Shown here one piece after another: positions 1 through 12,356 of a DNA stretch of 64,000 bases. The notes under the pieces were generated by a model. The model had not been told where the DNA came from. It saw only the letters and a list, made by a program, of their open reading frames with translations, and searched no databases. Source of the DNA: Primula veris (taxonomy: Eukaryota; Streptophyta; Magnoliopsida; Ericales; Primulaceae); assembly GCA_963682055.1 (NCBI GenBank), contig OY821749.1, positions 27,845,631-27,909,630 on the forward strand, written 5' to 3'. The translations under genes and the position numbers were made by a program. Every line of letters begins with the position of its first letter. Position 1 is the first letter of the stretch.

Positions 1-1255
1 AAGCACGGTCTTCCCCTTTGCACTTGATCATGTTACCACTCAAGGATACTAGACTCTCGTAATAAACCAGAGCCTTTAAATAACCTGACCATTCTGTTTT
101 AATACCAAGATTCTGATTTATTTCTCCAATGGTAACATTGTACAGGACTGTCTGAAGATTATAATCAGATTCCACAAATACGAGAAGCATCTCTTTTTCT
201 TCCGTGTTCAAAAAGCCCAGTGTCGTGACCAAAGGTCCTTGAATCCCTCTGACAGATATCTTTTTTATCCAATTATTTTCTTCCAACATAACCCAGACGT
301 CGATATCACCTAGATCATGATTCTACACAAAACACAGTGTAGAATAGTTTAGATTTGGCTAATAAGCAACACTTTGTAATTCTGGGTTTGGCCCCAATTC
401 TGTTTAATGAAATGGCTTGGGGGTTGAAGATAAAAATGCAATGCAAGACCGCCAGTCCTGCATGACAGGAATGTTATCTCTCGAAAAACCTCCTTACTCA
501 TGTCAAACAGGAGGCCGGAGGTGTTTTCGTTTCCTCCCAACCAAAATAAGACCCATTCAAGTATGTATTGTTCAAAGAATAACATATCCCTGGATGGTTT
601 TCTAGGACGATGTCTTCAAGAAATCTCCATGTGTTCGTTTTTGTTGTGTAGAGTATAGCATGGTGACTTTTATCCATCGTTTCTCGACTATTATATCTGA
701 ATACAAGAATCACCTTGTAATCTTCTTCATTCAGAGGGTCCATACCAAATCCTATTACCCCCATCCAAAGGTCTAGATCCTTCCAACCAGCACAGTTATG
801 AATTTTTCAATCTTAGGGAGGAAACCTGCTTCATTAGTACCAGGGTTCCATATCACGACGCAATTATGTAGATTGTACAAACAATACAAGCCATTGATCG
901 GCCCGACAAACTCAATTGTTTGTGACTGTAAAAACCGTTCCTCATAGTGGAGAATATTGGAATATGAAGACAACTCAATCAGCAAGAAGCAAAATGTCCA
1001 AGCATGCCCGTCATAGTGCTTGAGGAGGAAGCGATTCCTTTTCTTGCTCATCATCTTTTGGAATTGAAGGTGCTTATATATAAAACCCGACTCATTCACG
1101 AGGGCATGCCAAATTTTGCACATACAACTTACACGCACCACAGATACCACTGACAACCTACTAATAATCTCTATGCATAAGTCTTCTGGAAACTCCTCAT
1201 AACAATAGGGATTGAAAATAGTTTCCTCATCATAGGTGTCAATAGTGGTTGCCAT
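1..1255 (-). pseudogene. F-box protein with F-box-associated (FBA) domain, frame-broken and cut by the window edge
   Basis: Reading on the minus strand from an ATG at 1255, the first segment (1255-773, 160 aa) has an N-terminal F-box (FPEDLCIEIISRLS, about residues 18-60), the substrate-receptor module that binds Skp1 in SCF ubiquitin ligases, followed by the start of an FBA domain (GPINGLYCL, VIWNPGTNE). The FBA domain continues in other frames: GFGMDPLNEEDYKVI (764-498), FDMSKEVFREI (585-349) and DIDVWVMLEEN from 307 to the edge. That implies at least three frame changes, near 770-800, 500-560 and 307-349. The order of segments matches one FBA domain, so this looks like one decayed gene rather than several small ones. 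Small introns could explain one break but hardly all three. The C-terminus lies outside the window. Confidence 0.8.
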
Positions 1256-3370
1256 TGTTGGACGAGATGTTGCAACACTGGGAGGCTTCTATTTGTCTTA
1301 ATCAGGGTCGAAGTCAGGGGGTACGAGTAATAAAAATATGAGGGCATTAAATAATTAGTTTGATAACATGTAGTAAAAATGCATGTCAAAAACTAAAAGA
1401 ATTACAATTAAGGCTGATGGGGGCGCCGCATCCCCCGATGGTCTGCACTTGACTTTCTCGTGGCCTTAAAGTACTGATTAGTTTCTTGGCAATAACTAGA
1501 AGTATAGAATTGAGGATATAGGAGTATATATAACAATACATGGAAAGAATAGGCAGCAGAAGAAATTTGCAAACAATTTTAGAGCTTTATATTTATTGGA
1601 GAAGGGAAAAGAATGTATCCACTTATACGCATATATAACTCAAGTGCTTTAGTTTTAAGTAATCGATAGTTGTTAAGCCCTTGTTTGAGAAGTTTCATCA
1701 AGTGTAATTCTTAAATATTAAGGATAGTTACCGGGAAAGAAATGGCAAGATGGCAAATAGCAGTTTGTGAAGTACATATTTCGTACAGATCAAGCGAGTA
1801 GCTATAGCTAGGACTGCAAACGAGATTAAATCAAATAGTAGTGATACTGATGAAAAGAAATTTGTAGCTCTTTCTTTATCGAAACAAAAGGTGAAGCCTT
1901 CCGGTTGCTAAATATTAACTGATAAACAAACAACATTATGGGTGTTTTAGGATATTATAATACACAGATGTACACGTAAAAACATGTATGCATAAATTTT
2001 ATTCTAAGTTTAACAAATTTTATGTAATCTGTGTAGGAAAATTGCCAAGTCACGATCAATTCTTTTTTGCATGGAAGAAAAACTCATCTTTCTATACATA
2101 ATATGATAATACACTACCTAAATACAAAAGCTTAATGAGATTTTCATTGGATAATCTGTTCATGTTTCTAACTAACAACTATATTGAGATAGTACGTTTG
2201 AATGAATTACAAACAAAAATTGTAACTAATATATATCGACATATATTTGTCAAGAATATATAGACAGAGCTAGATAAAGTACCTATTTATTTTTTATGCC
2301 ATAATGATGGGTATGCACTTTCGGAAACAATGGGTATGTATATATGACTGTATATCCACTTTATCAGACTTTTGACGACCTCCACCTATACAAAAGACTA
2401 GAAATTATATGCACTTTTCATGATTGCATATGTTGTTCACGATTGTGTATGTCAGTATGTACTAGGTTACCGGAGGTTCATCGTATCTTCGACAATCTCC
2501 GCCCCGAAGATGATAGAGACTCGTATGCAATTTAAGAAAGAGCATGCACATTTCACAAATGTGTAAGTTGTTCACGTATGTGTATGCATTTTGTTGGACC
2601 TTTGGCAAGGTCGAACACCGCAGTCGATTAGGTTCGACCCGAGCTGGTGACGAGCCTAAATAATCAAGTTGAAACTTGACTCGTAATTATTTGAAAATTC
2701 TTGATTCCTTATCACTAGGCTCTCTAGACTATAATCATCCGGGTCAAGATCGTTAAACTCGACTCGCCCTGAAAAAAAACAATTATTTTCTTATATACGG
2801 AGCAATTTCTTTTGTAAATTATACATAAAAATGAAACGAGACAGAGCCCTTAACGCATCGAAATAACTGTTACTCAAACGAAGTTATACTCACTTTAGTT
2901 ATAAACAAACGATCACAATACAATGTTTTAACATAAACTTGTTTGTGAACAACTCGATTCATAAACCTACCATGCATATTAATTGCACACGTGTTCAAAT
3001 TTTTATTTTATTTTTTATAATATGAGTTCAGATTGAATACTATACAAAATAATAAGTAGTAGAAATATAATTCCCAAAATATAAAGTAGTGAAATAAAAC
3101 AAATCATATACAAACTAACTTATACTCATTCCTTTAATTAATCATATATAATTCAGTGAATTCACTCTCCCTCAACTAAGGTGATTCTCTCTCTCTCCCA
3201 TTTATTCTCCGTATTTTATCGTTTTCATAAACTTATTAATTTGATTATTAGCATAGTATTTAGTGGATTAAAACAATTTAATTAGTACCCAATTCAAAGG
3301 CTTTGAAATTAATGAACCTGGTTCTGATTTAATGGTTTTTGACATTTTATTTCTACTGTATCTATATCTG

Positions 3371-3411
<41 letters not shown>

Positions 3412-4100
3412 TAAAGTTTTACCAGCAAGCTGAAATTAAGAGATATTGGAAATTGAGCACAAAGTGTTTGATGAAATGTCTGAGTGAGATCTACCATACG
3501 GTTGATTTAGATATTGAAAATTATAACCCAAAATATTTGTTTAAAATTTTTGAAAACATTTCTACAATTACGATTATACATGTATCGATACACTCCAACA
3601 GTTATTTTTTACGATAAAAGTCACACACAATTTAATTTGAACCAAAAGAAAAAAGTAGTAACGGTAATTAATGAAATTAAAAAAAAATCATTTAGAGCAA
3701 TATTATGTCCAAATATTATGAAATTTGCATTAGAATATATTATAAAAATTTATAAAAGTGTGAAACAAGTTGTAAAAACTTAAAATTGGGCGAAAATAAA
3801 CAAAGGGGCACGAAAGGGGACATAGAATAGGGGATAGAGGATCTGGACTCTTCGATGATCCCTAAAAAAATGTTTTATTTTTGTTGAATGGGGCAGGGTT
3901 GTCCTTGTATTAGCCTTTTAGGGGTGGGTTGATTAGGTCATGGGATAAGTAGATTGTTGATTTAGGATTACAATGTCTTTAATGGAAATAAAAAAAGGAT
4001 GGAACTTTAGTAGAAAGAAATTGAAGGACTGAAAGGCGTGTTTTCTTCGGTTTTCATTTGTTTGTTTTTTTAAAGTAAATAGAGAGGACTGGTTTGTATC
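1256..4100. other. Intergenic, AT-rich, no supported gene
   Basis: No open frame here resembles a known protein, and the short ones are low complexity. The only clear structure is the TA/GA microsatellite at 3371-3411. A small GC-rich patch (about 1417-1450) stands out in composition, but I cannot assign it. Confidence 0.6.
3371..3411. repeat. Compound (TA)n(GA)n microsatellite
   Basis: About nine TA dinucleotides run directly into about eleven GA dinucleotides. Confidence 0.95.
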
Positions 4101-4790
4101 TGTGTTTATGTTGCTCACTCGGTTCCCATGTATAACAAGTGTTTCATGTGAAGAAGCTCGTATTCATAGTTCATGTCCTCGCTACAAAAATACATGTATA
4201 TATATATAGTGGCTTGTGTTTTAGTGAATTATTATTCATGACCTAAGCAAAATGATGCAGAGAGACATATTCTTTTTATTTTTGCTTCTTCTGAAGGTAG
4301 TCATTATTTCAGTTTTTTTTCAAAGATGATTTATGTGCTCTATTTATGTTGTTCCATGTTTGATTAGTGTCTCAATTGAAATAGCTGTATTTTTATTCAC
4401 GAGCTAAGTAAAATTGATGAATGATAGACATTCGATTTTTTGGTTCTTTTGCGTCACTGCGTGTAGTAGTTGGTACCTCAGTGTAAATAGCTGTTGTGGT
4501 ATTCATGGATAGAAAAAGCGATATTGATCAAGTTTTCCGTATAGGTAGTGTATGTAAAGCAATTTTCATATTGATGAGTGATTTGTAAACAGAAACATTG
4601 AAGTCAAGTCCATAAAGTATTCGCTCAGTTTGATTCCTCACAGTTTTAAACTGCTTATTTTGTTAGTCTACATTTTTTTAGTCATGATTCAGTTTTCCCA
4701 TGTTTTCATATCCATGATCTAAGTGAATGGTGGTCAATGGAAAGAAATTTATGGCTCTTGTAATTTTTGTACCGGACTAAATTTGCAATT
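4100..4790. repeat. Diverged direct repeats upstream of the bS6m gene
   Basis: The phrase 'ttcatga(c/t)ctaagtaaaatgatg' followed by a purine-rich 'gatagacatt' stretch recurs in degraded form near 4228, 4395 and 4710. It is preceded each time by a 'gtt(c)ccatgtttgat' phrase (near 4120, 4350 and 4695). The spacing is irregular. The region probably contains the promoter and 5' leader of the bS6 gene at 4982. Confidence 0.35.
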
Positions 4791-4981
4791 TGAAAATTGA
4801 GTTATCTAATGCAACTTCTACTCAAGTTCCTTTTAATAGTCTGCACTAGTTACTAAATAGTTTTTGTGAACTCGTGGTACTTCTCCAATGACTTGTATTC
4901 CAAGGACTGGATGTATTTTGATATTCATTGGCCATTTACTATTTCTGAAGCAGTTATTGAACTCAAGAAGAGGGGAAAAAA

Positions 4982-7167
4982 ATGCCGCTCTATGACTGTA
5001 TGCTTATGCTGAAAAGTCAAGTAGAAAAGAAAACCATGATGGAATTGGTTGCTCGGGTTGCGAAACACGTCTATAAAAGGAATGGTGTTATTACCGAAAT
5101 TAGGTCGTTTGGAAAGGTCAACTTGGGTTATGGCATTAAAAAGCTTGATGGAAGACACTTTCAGGTATATGACAAGTAAGCCGTTGGAAATTTGGCATAA
5201 TTTTTTGCAATGCGCATTTAACTTCTGTTTTTTTTTTGCGACTTTTAGGGATTGTTGCACACCATTTAACCAATCAGCTAAAATTTTGAGTTTGAAAGAA
5301 AAGTTAATTCATCTTCATCCTGCTTTATGCTGCTGTTTTACTGTAGCATATTATTGCAGGTGATGAATAAATCCCTTACCTAGCTGTGGTGTTGTTATTG
5401 TTGCTGTTGTTTGATGATTGCTTTATAACTTTATTTTGTATGTAGTGATACCATAAACACACTTCACTTACCTTTGAACTTTATTTAATTTTTTTGATGT
5501 GATGATGCAATTCCAAATTCAAGGCGGTGCCAGCTCTCTTTTTCTCTGTAGCAGATAGTAAAGGTTGTTTTAGAACTAAGATTATGCAACTGTGTTCAAG
5601 ATAAACTATGAAGTGCAAGCTTGGAAAGTTTCTTTATGTGATGTTAGATTTTTTTTTTAAATTGTCATCTAAAAAAAAGTAGTTGGTTCTTTCTTGAATC
5701 TATTAAGGAATACATGTTGAAAGCTTTTCTTACTTTCCGAAAAGAACAGTCTGTTTCCCCTTGGATCCTATGCTTATCTAGTCATTTTGGTCTTTGAGAA
5801 ATCGTTGAACTAGCAGAAGACCCATTCGGAATCTAGCACCAGAAACGGTTTCTGTCTGTTAAGAAGCTCTACTCTGTCTGAGTCTCTGAGCTTTTACACC
5901 TTAAATACTAGCTCAGTTGATAGACATTGAGGTAATGAATGCATTTGAAGCCAATCACTGTCTCAACTTGTTCTATGTCAGGCTCTTGTATTTAGTAATC
6001 AAGATGTGCCTGAATATTGTTCGGATCAATTAATATCATATGAATAGATATCACATACATGAAATAATAGTATTTAGGTATTTGAGATGGTTCTAAAATG
6101 AACAGACTCTTCTTTAGAAAGGATTTTGAGAAATTTGATTTAATGTGACTCAGGTAGATTCTACTATACTATCCAAAACAAACTTGTCGTAAACTGTGTT
6201 CTGTATTATAAATGATTCGTGTTAACTTTTAATTGTTGAAGTATAATCTTAATATCATCCACATAGACACGCACACCAAAAAATATTGTAACCCATTTTG
6301 AGCGGACTGTCATAGATTGGACTAGGCATGGCGATTCTCTGATAAGCTATGGTTCTCTTCAATTACATGCCTTCTCCGAGACTCCGACATTTTGAACATA
6401 ACTAGGCACGTAGGTTGTGTAACTTCCAAATATTCTTGTAACATTTAAAGCCATAGTTTCAGCGCATAAGGGGTATTTTTTGTTTTGTTTTGAAAGCCAT
6501 AAGGGATGGTTATGTTTTCTTACAGTTATGTTTCATTGATTTTTTTAATACCACCAAATTAGTAACTACGAGTACACTAACCGATTTACGTTATATTGCT
6601 AGGCGATTTGGTACACTTGGTATACCAATTTAGTAGAATCATAGGTTTGGAGTAGAATCATACACCATTCTATTCCTTTTTTCGCTTTTATACACTCTTC
6701 TATCCTATCCTTCATATTTAGCCCAAAAATTATGGTCCTTTTCTATATGTACTGTACAAAAGTAAGAAATGTTAAGTTCCGGTAATAATTGCTAACTTTT
6801 ATAGATTGGTGTACAAAATCGAAATCGGATTATACGTCACTGTACAAAATTCTAACTAACCCAATACTTTTTAGCTTATAAATTCAAATATTCAGCTTCC
6901 TTACATTTTCTTGTCTAATAGGCCCAACTGATGCAAATGACAATGATGGCTCCGCCAAGTATAAAAGAAGAGCTGCGTTATTTAAACAAGGAAGACAGGT
7001 TGCTTCGCTGGATATTTATTAAAAACCGAGGAGTAATTCTTGGGGAGAATAATACTGAAGATGATGATAAACGTAATCCACTCATGTTACATAGCAACAT
7101 CTACTCTGATGCGGAAGATGAGGACGAAGATGACGATGAAGATGATGAAGTGGAACAAAGGAGTTAA
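4982..7167 (+). CDS. Mitochondrial small-subunit ribosomal protein bS6 (bS6m), two exons
   Basis: Exon 1 is 4982-5164 (61 codons) and exon 2 is 6922-7167. The 1.76-kb intron starts GTATAT and ends TAATAG, and the join is in phase 0, giving a 142-residue protein, close to the usual length of the plant protein. Exon 1 starts MPLYDCMLMLK, the first beta strand of bacterial-type S6, and continues with VARVAKHVYKRNGVI and GYGIKKLDGRHFQ. Exon 2 gives the second half of the fold (LNKEDRLLRWIFIKNRG) and then a strongly acidic tail of Asp and Glu encoded by runs of GAx codons (about 7107-7160). Bacterial-type S6 binds 16S-type rRNA together with S18. The similarity to the plant S6-family protein annotated in Arabidopsis (At3g18760, from memory) suggests the mitoribosome, but no cleavable presequence is evident. 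The start is the first ATG of the conserved fold. Confidence 0.88.
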
Positions 7168-9192
7168 ATGGGCCAGTGAATTGTAGCAGGCGGCTATTTT
7201 TTTTTTTTTTCCTTTTTTCTGGTTGCTTGGTTTTCTTTATAAGAAGGTGGAAGAGTGTAGGATTTGAAACCAGAAACTCCAATTTTCATGTTGAGATTTT
7301 TCATTACCTTTCACTTTATCTGTGGATTGTTATGAAGTGTATTATCGTTTTGTTGTTATAGACAATTCAGTCGTATGTTTTGAAGAGTAGGCAATTCATG
7401 TTCTGCAGTTTTACTTCAGTAAGCAGGGATGGAATGTTGATATCTGTCAAGTTTATTCAACATTTCATGTTGATTCGCTAGCTATGATAACAACTTGTTT
7501 TGGAATTAAAAAAACCACTCTGTGATTTCTGTGACATGACATCACATTGTGATTTCAATCTCTTCATCATTATCCAGGATAGATGTTCCATTCTAAGTCT
7601 CCAACTGAAACAAAATATACTTGCCTTTGTATTTTCTATAATGTAAACCATTTTTAAACTCTTTTCAGAAAATGGCCAAGTTAGGTTTCATAATAATGAT
7701 TTGGGTTCGCATCAATTCCTAAGATGCCTCATGAAATCAATGCCAGAAGTATTTACTGGAGCAACTTGCCGGTAGCCTAACGTCAGACCCGACAAGAAAT
7801 TGAACAACATGGTGTTTCTCGATTTTAAAATTGAACAAGAAGAAAGCTTATGATTCTTTAGGAGATGTCACCACGTATGTAAATCACCAGAAATAATAAG
7901 TCGTGCAGTTGACTTGTTTCTATCAGCTTTTATAAGCCAAAATTTGCTAACCGTTACTCCCTCCGTTCCAATTTAATTGTCCATTACGAAACTACGTGCA
8001 ATTTTAACCGATCAAGAACTTGTATCAAAATTGTCGGAATGAGAATTTTCAAAAGTTGATCATATAGTTCAAATGTTAAATTTTATGATTAGATTTAAAA
8101 AAAATTCATTCCGACAATTTGGTACAAGTTATAAGTCGGTCAAAATTGCACGTAATTTTGTAAGGGACAATTAAATAGAACGGAGGGAGTACCATTAACG
8201 ACATTTACATGTATAAGTTTTTAAAAAAAATTGTTTGTAACGTAAATACTAAATACTCTCAACAAGATTTAAGACTTATATGCAATATGGACTAAAAGGG
8301 GACAGCTAAAAAACATTAATTACATAGACACAATTCGACAAACTACTTGCAAACCAAAACCATTCGACAACATTAATTAAAGTCTGTACAAAAGGGAATG
8401 AGAAAAATAGATTTATGCTTTCATCGAGTAATATTGGATCGCTCTTTTTTCCTACAAAAGAAGCAGATAGGTTGCACAACTTGATATAGTGGTCGATCCG
8501 TTAAGAACTACTTGTGTTTCATGTACTTGGTGGAGTACATGGCAGAATAGCATGCCTTTTCTCCTACACAAGTAATTTTCATTTTTACACTATGGTGAAT
8601 AAGTGAATAGCATGTCTCGAAATAATTCCATCGTTTTCAAGCTTTTATTGTATGAAACTCAAAATAAATGACATAACTGTATCTGCTTGTAAGCAGTCAA
8701 GGCAATCATGTTGGGTTTGTTTGGTTGCAGGTTTCAAGCAAAAAAAATTGGCTTATTCGAAGTTATTAAAGAAATTGGGTTTATGAACATACAATGTTTA
8801 AGGCATAAAAACAAAAACAAAAAAACTCAATGTTTAAGATGTTTGCCAAATATCAGAACTTCTAAAAACAAAAATTGAGCTCTAAAGCAGCAACCATACC
8901 AACTGATGCTATACTACTTCATCTAAAGGTGGAATGTTTTTCTTTTACAACCTTAAAAGAGGGCAAATCATGCATGCATCTGCATTAGCTCCATTTTCCT
9001 ATATTGACCCAACATAAAATGAACTCAATTTGTTTTAGACTTTATAATCCTCTAAGCTATCAAATTAACACAAGTTGATAATCTACACTCTTTTCTATTA
9101 AGATACACACTACATTATGTATGCATATACGTCACAACAGCTTCTAACTTCAAGACTGTTCCAAAAGGAGGAAAAAGAAGCATAAGGGCCTC
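7168..9192. other. Intergenic between bS6m and EMB175-like genes
   Basis: The first part is the 3' region of the bS6 gene. A Stowaway MITE occupies 7957-8189. The remainder is AT-rich with no supported gene. The last few hundred bases are probably the 3' UTR of the minus-strand PPR gene. Confidence 0.6.
7957..8189. mobile_element. Stowaway MITE (Tc1/mariner class)
   Basis: The 233-bp element begins CTCCCTCCGTTCC and ends with the inverted form AACGGAGGGAG. TA target duplications sit at 7955-7956 and 8190-8191. The two halves are complementary over most of their length (for example cgtgcaattttaaccgatca against the later cggtcaaaattgcacg), so the element can fold into a long hairpin. The terminal sequence and TA duplication are diagnostic of Stowaway. 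Confidence 0.95.
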
Positions 9193-11781
9193 TTACAAGT
9201 AATCTCTGCACGAGCATTGACCGTCGATGAAACAATGAAAACCCGAAGCATCCCTAAGATGAATCTCTCTCTTCGTAATGATAGATACATACTTCAAGAA
9301 CGAATGGCAGTCTCCACATAAAACGATATTCTTCATAACTCGAATAATTTTTCCTGGCTTAGTTGTCAAAAGCTGATAAGTCGTAGCTAATTTCGCACTG
9401 TGATAGAACAAAAACTCATTCTTCTGTTGCTCCTCTACTTCTTGTAGAACAAAGCTTGTATCCGGTACATAACCAACCTTCATACATTCAAGTATAAGTA
9501 TATCTAATCCACTATAAATGTCCTTAGATTGGGCGTGTGACTTATCCCTTGAAAAAAAATAATGTGCTTTGTTTTGTTGTATAATCCAACTTTTGCTAGG
9601 GAGTTTTCGGAACCCCTTTTCTCTCATGTCTGTTCTCACTGTTTCCGAACATTGCCATCTCCCAGATGTTGATAATAGATTCGATACGAGTATATACGTA
9701 GACGTGTCATGTGGGGCCGAAGCTAGTATTTTCTTTTCAGCTAATTTTCCTAATCTCGTATTTGAACGAAGCCTACAAGTATCAAGCAAAGCTCGCCAAA
9801 CAGACCCCTCAGGTTCGAAAGGCAATTTATTGATAAAATCCTCAGCTTCTTCAAATAAACTCCAATAACCCATTGTCCCAACAAACAAGGCGTAATGATC
9901 TGATGTGGGTATCACCCCATAGGTGGTTTCCATCGAAAAAAACATTTTCCGGCATTGATCAAATAAGTTAATTCGTGTATGTCTATATGCTGTAATAGCC
10001 AATAGAAAGGTAAAATAGTCTGGCTTAATACTTTCCTTTTGCATCTCTGACCAAACATCTACGGCTTTATCACCCTGTCTGTGAAGAACAAGGCCTGCTA
10101 TTAAACTATTCCACGAAACAATATCCCGAAATGACATACTTCTGAAAAAAAAATCTGCATTTTTTATGTTTCCGCACTTGGAATACATGCTTATAACGGC
10201 ATTTCCTGTACCTAAATCAGATAAAATTCCAGTTTTAAGAGCAAGGCAATGAATTTGTTCACCTATCTCGAGAAATCCCAAAGTTCCACAAACACTGAAA
10301 ACTGCAGCTAGCATTTCTTCGTCCACGTGCACGCCTTTTAACCCGCTCTCACAAAAAAGAGAGATTGCTTTTTCTGGTTCACCATTTCGAGAATATGCAC
10401 ATATCATTGAGGTCCACATTATCTGACATCTTTTTAAACTAAGCCCTTCATGAAACATTTTCTCTGCAATATCCATTCTTCCACACCTTGTACACATATC
10501 TAGCAACGCCGATTCAATACACTCGTTTTCCTCGTGACCAAACTTCAGAACAAACCCATGAATCTGTGCACTCATTTTCGAGTCCTTGATGAAAGCACAA
10601 GCATTACATAAACTACTTAAACTGTACTCGGTTAGCTCAACACCACTCTCCACCATTTTGCAAAACAATGCTAAAGCTCTTAAGCCATCACCGTTTTGAC
10701 AATAACCGGTCAACATCGCATTATAGGTAGTGGAATTCTTCCCAACCATCTTCTCAAAAGCCTCTTCTGCTAAATTAACTAACCCAACTTCCATACACGC
10801 CGTTATCATTTCAGTCCAAGTGATAACATCTTTCACACTCATCGTTTCGAACAAATCCAACACATTTTTCACACTCCCACAACTCTTATAGAACCCAAGT
10901 AACGCATTGTTGACGCTCAAATTCGATTCAAACCCATTTTTCAACGCGTAAGCATGAAGCTCCTTACCTACCGCCCGACTCAAACTCCCCGAAGAGGCTA
11001 CCAAAAGTGTCGAAATCGTGAAATGATCGACTCGAAAACCGTCAGTCCTTGTCATTTCCCGAAAAAACACAAACGCTTTGTCGTAAACCAACTCCTTCAC
11101 AAAACCCGAAATCAGCGTGTTCCAAGAAGCAATATCCCTCTCGGGCATTTCATCGAACACCTCGAGAACATATCCCAAACACCCAAACTTACTATACATC
11201 CCCATCAAAACATTCCCCACAAAAACACACTTCAAATAACCCATTTTCACCGCCCATGCATGAAACCTAAAACCCGTCTCCAAATCGCAAGAGGACAAAA
11301 TTGCGACGAAAGTAAACTCGTTCGGGTTAATACCCACATCTCTCATTCTAGCAAAAAGCTCAAAAGCTTCGATCTTTCTATCGAATTTAGCGAAACCCGA
11401 TATCATAGCAGTGTAGGAAACCACATCGGGGAAAACTAAGTTTAAAAAAACTTGATAAGCATCTTCGATCAAACCGAGCTTAATATAAGCGGAAATCAAA
11501 GAGTTCAAAAGAACAATATCTTCATTAAACTTGAGAATTGAGCAATGGGTAGCTTTGAGAAGTTGTGGGTCATTGTAACGAACCGAGAGACGAAGAAAGT
11601 GGGATAATTGAGGTGGGTGAGAATGGGAATGGGAAATGGATTTAGAGAGAGAAAGGTGGGGTCTTGGAGGTGGTTTAAGGGAGGGTAAGAATGGGAGAGA
11701 TTTGGGAGAGAGAGGGGAGACGGCGGAGGAGAGAGAGTGGCGGTGAATAACGGTGGTGGTCATGTGTTGGATAGGCGCCAA
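9193..11781 (-). CDS. EMB175: PLS-class pentatricopeptide repeat protein with E and DYW domains, EMB175-like
   Basis: One intronless 862-residue frame, as is usual for plant PPR genes. The first ~60 residues are Ser/Pro/His-rich and look like an organelle transit peptide. About 18 tandem PPR motifs follow (for example VVSYTAMISGFAKFDRKIEA, DIASWNTLISGFVKE, DIVSWNSLIAGLVL), then the E region and a C-terminal DYW domain. PPR proteins bind organelle RNA, and DYW domains usually supply cytidine deaminase activity for C-to-U editing. Here the deaminase signature HSE reads HSA at residues 794-796, while CGDCH (822-826) is kept, and the protein ends DYL rather than DYW. From memory, the long stretches of similarity are to Arabidopsis At5g03800 (EMB175), needed for embryo development and plastid-linked, which has the same HSA. 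It is divergent from UPL7 at 13643. Confidence 0.93.
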   Translation of the reverse strand: MAPIQHMTTTVIHRHSLSSAVSPLSPKSLPFLPSLKPPPRPHLSLSKSISHSHSHPPQLSHFLRLSVRYNDPQLLKATHCSILKFNEDIVLLNSLISAYIKLGLIEDAYQVFLNLVFPDVVSYTAMISGFAKFDRKIEAFELFARMRDVGINPNEFTFVAILSSCDLETGFRFHAWAVKMGYLKCVFVGNVLMGMYSKFGCLGYVLEVFDEMPERDIASWNTLISGFVKELVYDKAFVFFREMTRTDGFRVDHFTISTLLVASSGSLSRAVGKELHAYALKNGFESNLSVNNALLGFYKSCGSVKNVLDLFETMSVKDVITWTEMITACMEVGLVNLAEEAFEKMVGKNSTTYNAMLTGYCQNGDGLRALALFCKMVESGVELTEYSLSSLCNACAFIKDSKMSAQIHGFVLKFGHEENECIESALLDMCTRCGRMDIAEKMFHEGLSLKRCQIMWTSMICAYSRNGEPEKAISLFCESGLKGVHVDEEMLAAVFSVCGTLGFLEIGEQIHCLALKTGILSDLGTGNAVISMYSKCGNIKNADFFFRSMSFRDIVSWNSLIAGLVLHRQGDKAVDVWSEMQKESIKPDYFTFLLAITAYRHTRINLFDQCRKMFFSMETTYGVIPTSDHYALFVGTMGYWSLFEEAEDFINKLPFEPEGSVWRALLDTCRLRSNTRLGKLAEKKILASAPHDTSTYILVSNLLSTSGRWQCSETVRTDMREKGFRKLPSKSWIIQQNKAHYFFSRDKSHAQSKDIYSGLDILILECMKVGYVPDTSFVLQEVEEQQKNEFLFYHSAKLATTYQLLTTKPGKIIRVMKNIVLCGDCHSFLKYVSIITKREIHLRDASGFHCFIDGQCSCRDYL

Positions 11782-11832
11782 ACATATTTATCTATACTAT
11801 TATTAATATATGCGTACACCCATCAAACCTTC

Positions 11833-11928
11833 AAACAATTAATTATAAATAAATCTTGATAGTTTGGAAAATTACACACAAAACAATTAATTATAAATAA
11901 ATCTTGATAGTTTGGAAAATTACACACA
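11833..11928. repeat. 48-bp tandem duplication, two copies
   Basis: Copies at 11833-11880 and 11881-11928 appear identical by eye, suggesting a recent duplication in the leader or promoter of the PPR gene. Confidence 0.95.
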
Positions 11929-12330
11929 TGTACTATTGTTCAAAAAACTACAAAAAAAAACAGTTTTAAATTCAAAAAAAAAAACTGCAAAAAAACCGTC
12001 CCTCCCCAAAAACAAAACCAGTACGTCTCCTTATTCTATTATACTACACACAATTTTTCTCCACCCACTCTCTCTCCCTCTCTAAAGTATATTTATGAAT
12101 ATGTACCAATTTCTTAATTAATAATCACAGGTATGACAACATTTGTTTTATCATTATATATTATATATGTTGGTTCCTTCCCTCCCTCTCAAACCAGGTA
12201 AATACCATTTCTCTCCATTTATTCTATTTTTTACTTCACATTTTTATCTCATTTATTATTCAAATTAAAATATAGAATCCAGCGTATTTTGTTATTACAC
12301 GTATGTATGCATATATTTTTTTGGATTCAC

Positions 12331-12356
12331 ACCCATCGGGTGGGCAAGTCCGCTAG
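12331..12356 (+). mobile_element. Possible Helitron 3' end
   Basis: 'acccatcgggtgggcaagtc' forms a short CCCA/TGGG hairpin a few bases before CTAG followed by T, the 3' terminal pattern of Helitrons, inserted next to a TA run. I did not find a convincing 5' end, so this is tentative. Confidence 0.35.

Noticed and set aside
1417..1450. GC-rich patch as a possible organelle or rDNA insertion
   Set aside because: It is too short to assign; only about 30 bases differ from the background.
5049..5363. 104-codon plus-strand frame overlapping bS6m exon 1
   Set aside because: It is an out-of-frame shadow that runs through the splice donor into the intron.
10954..11439. 161-codon plus-strand frame inside the PPR gene
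   Set aside because: It is the antisense shadow of the intact EMB175-like frame, with no recognisable domain.
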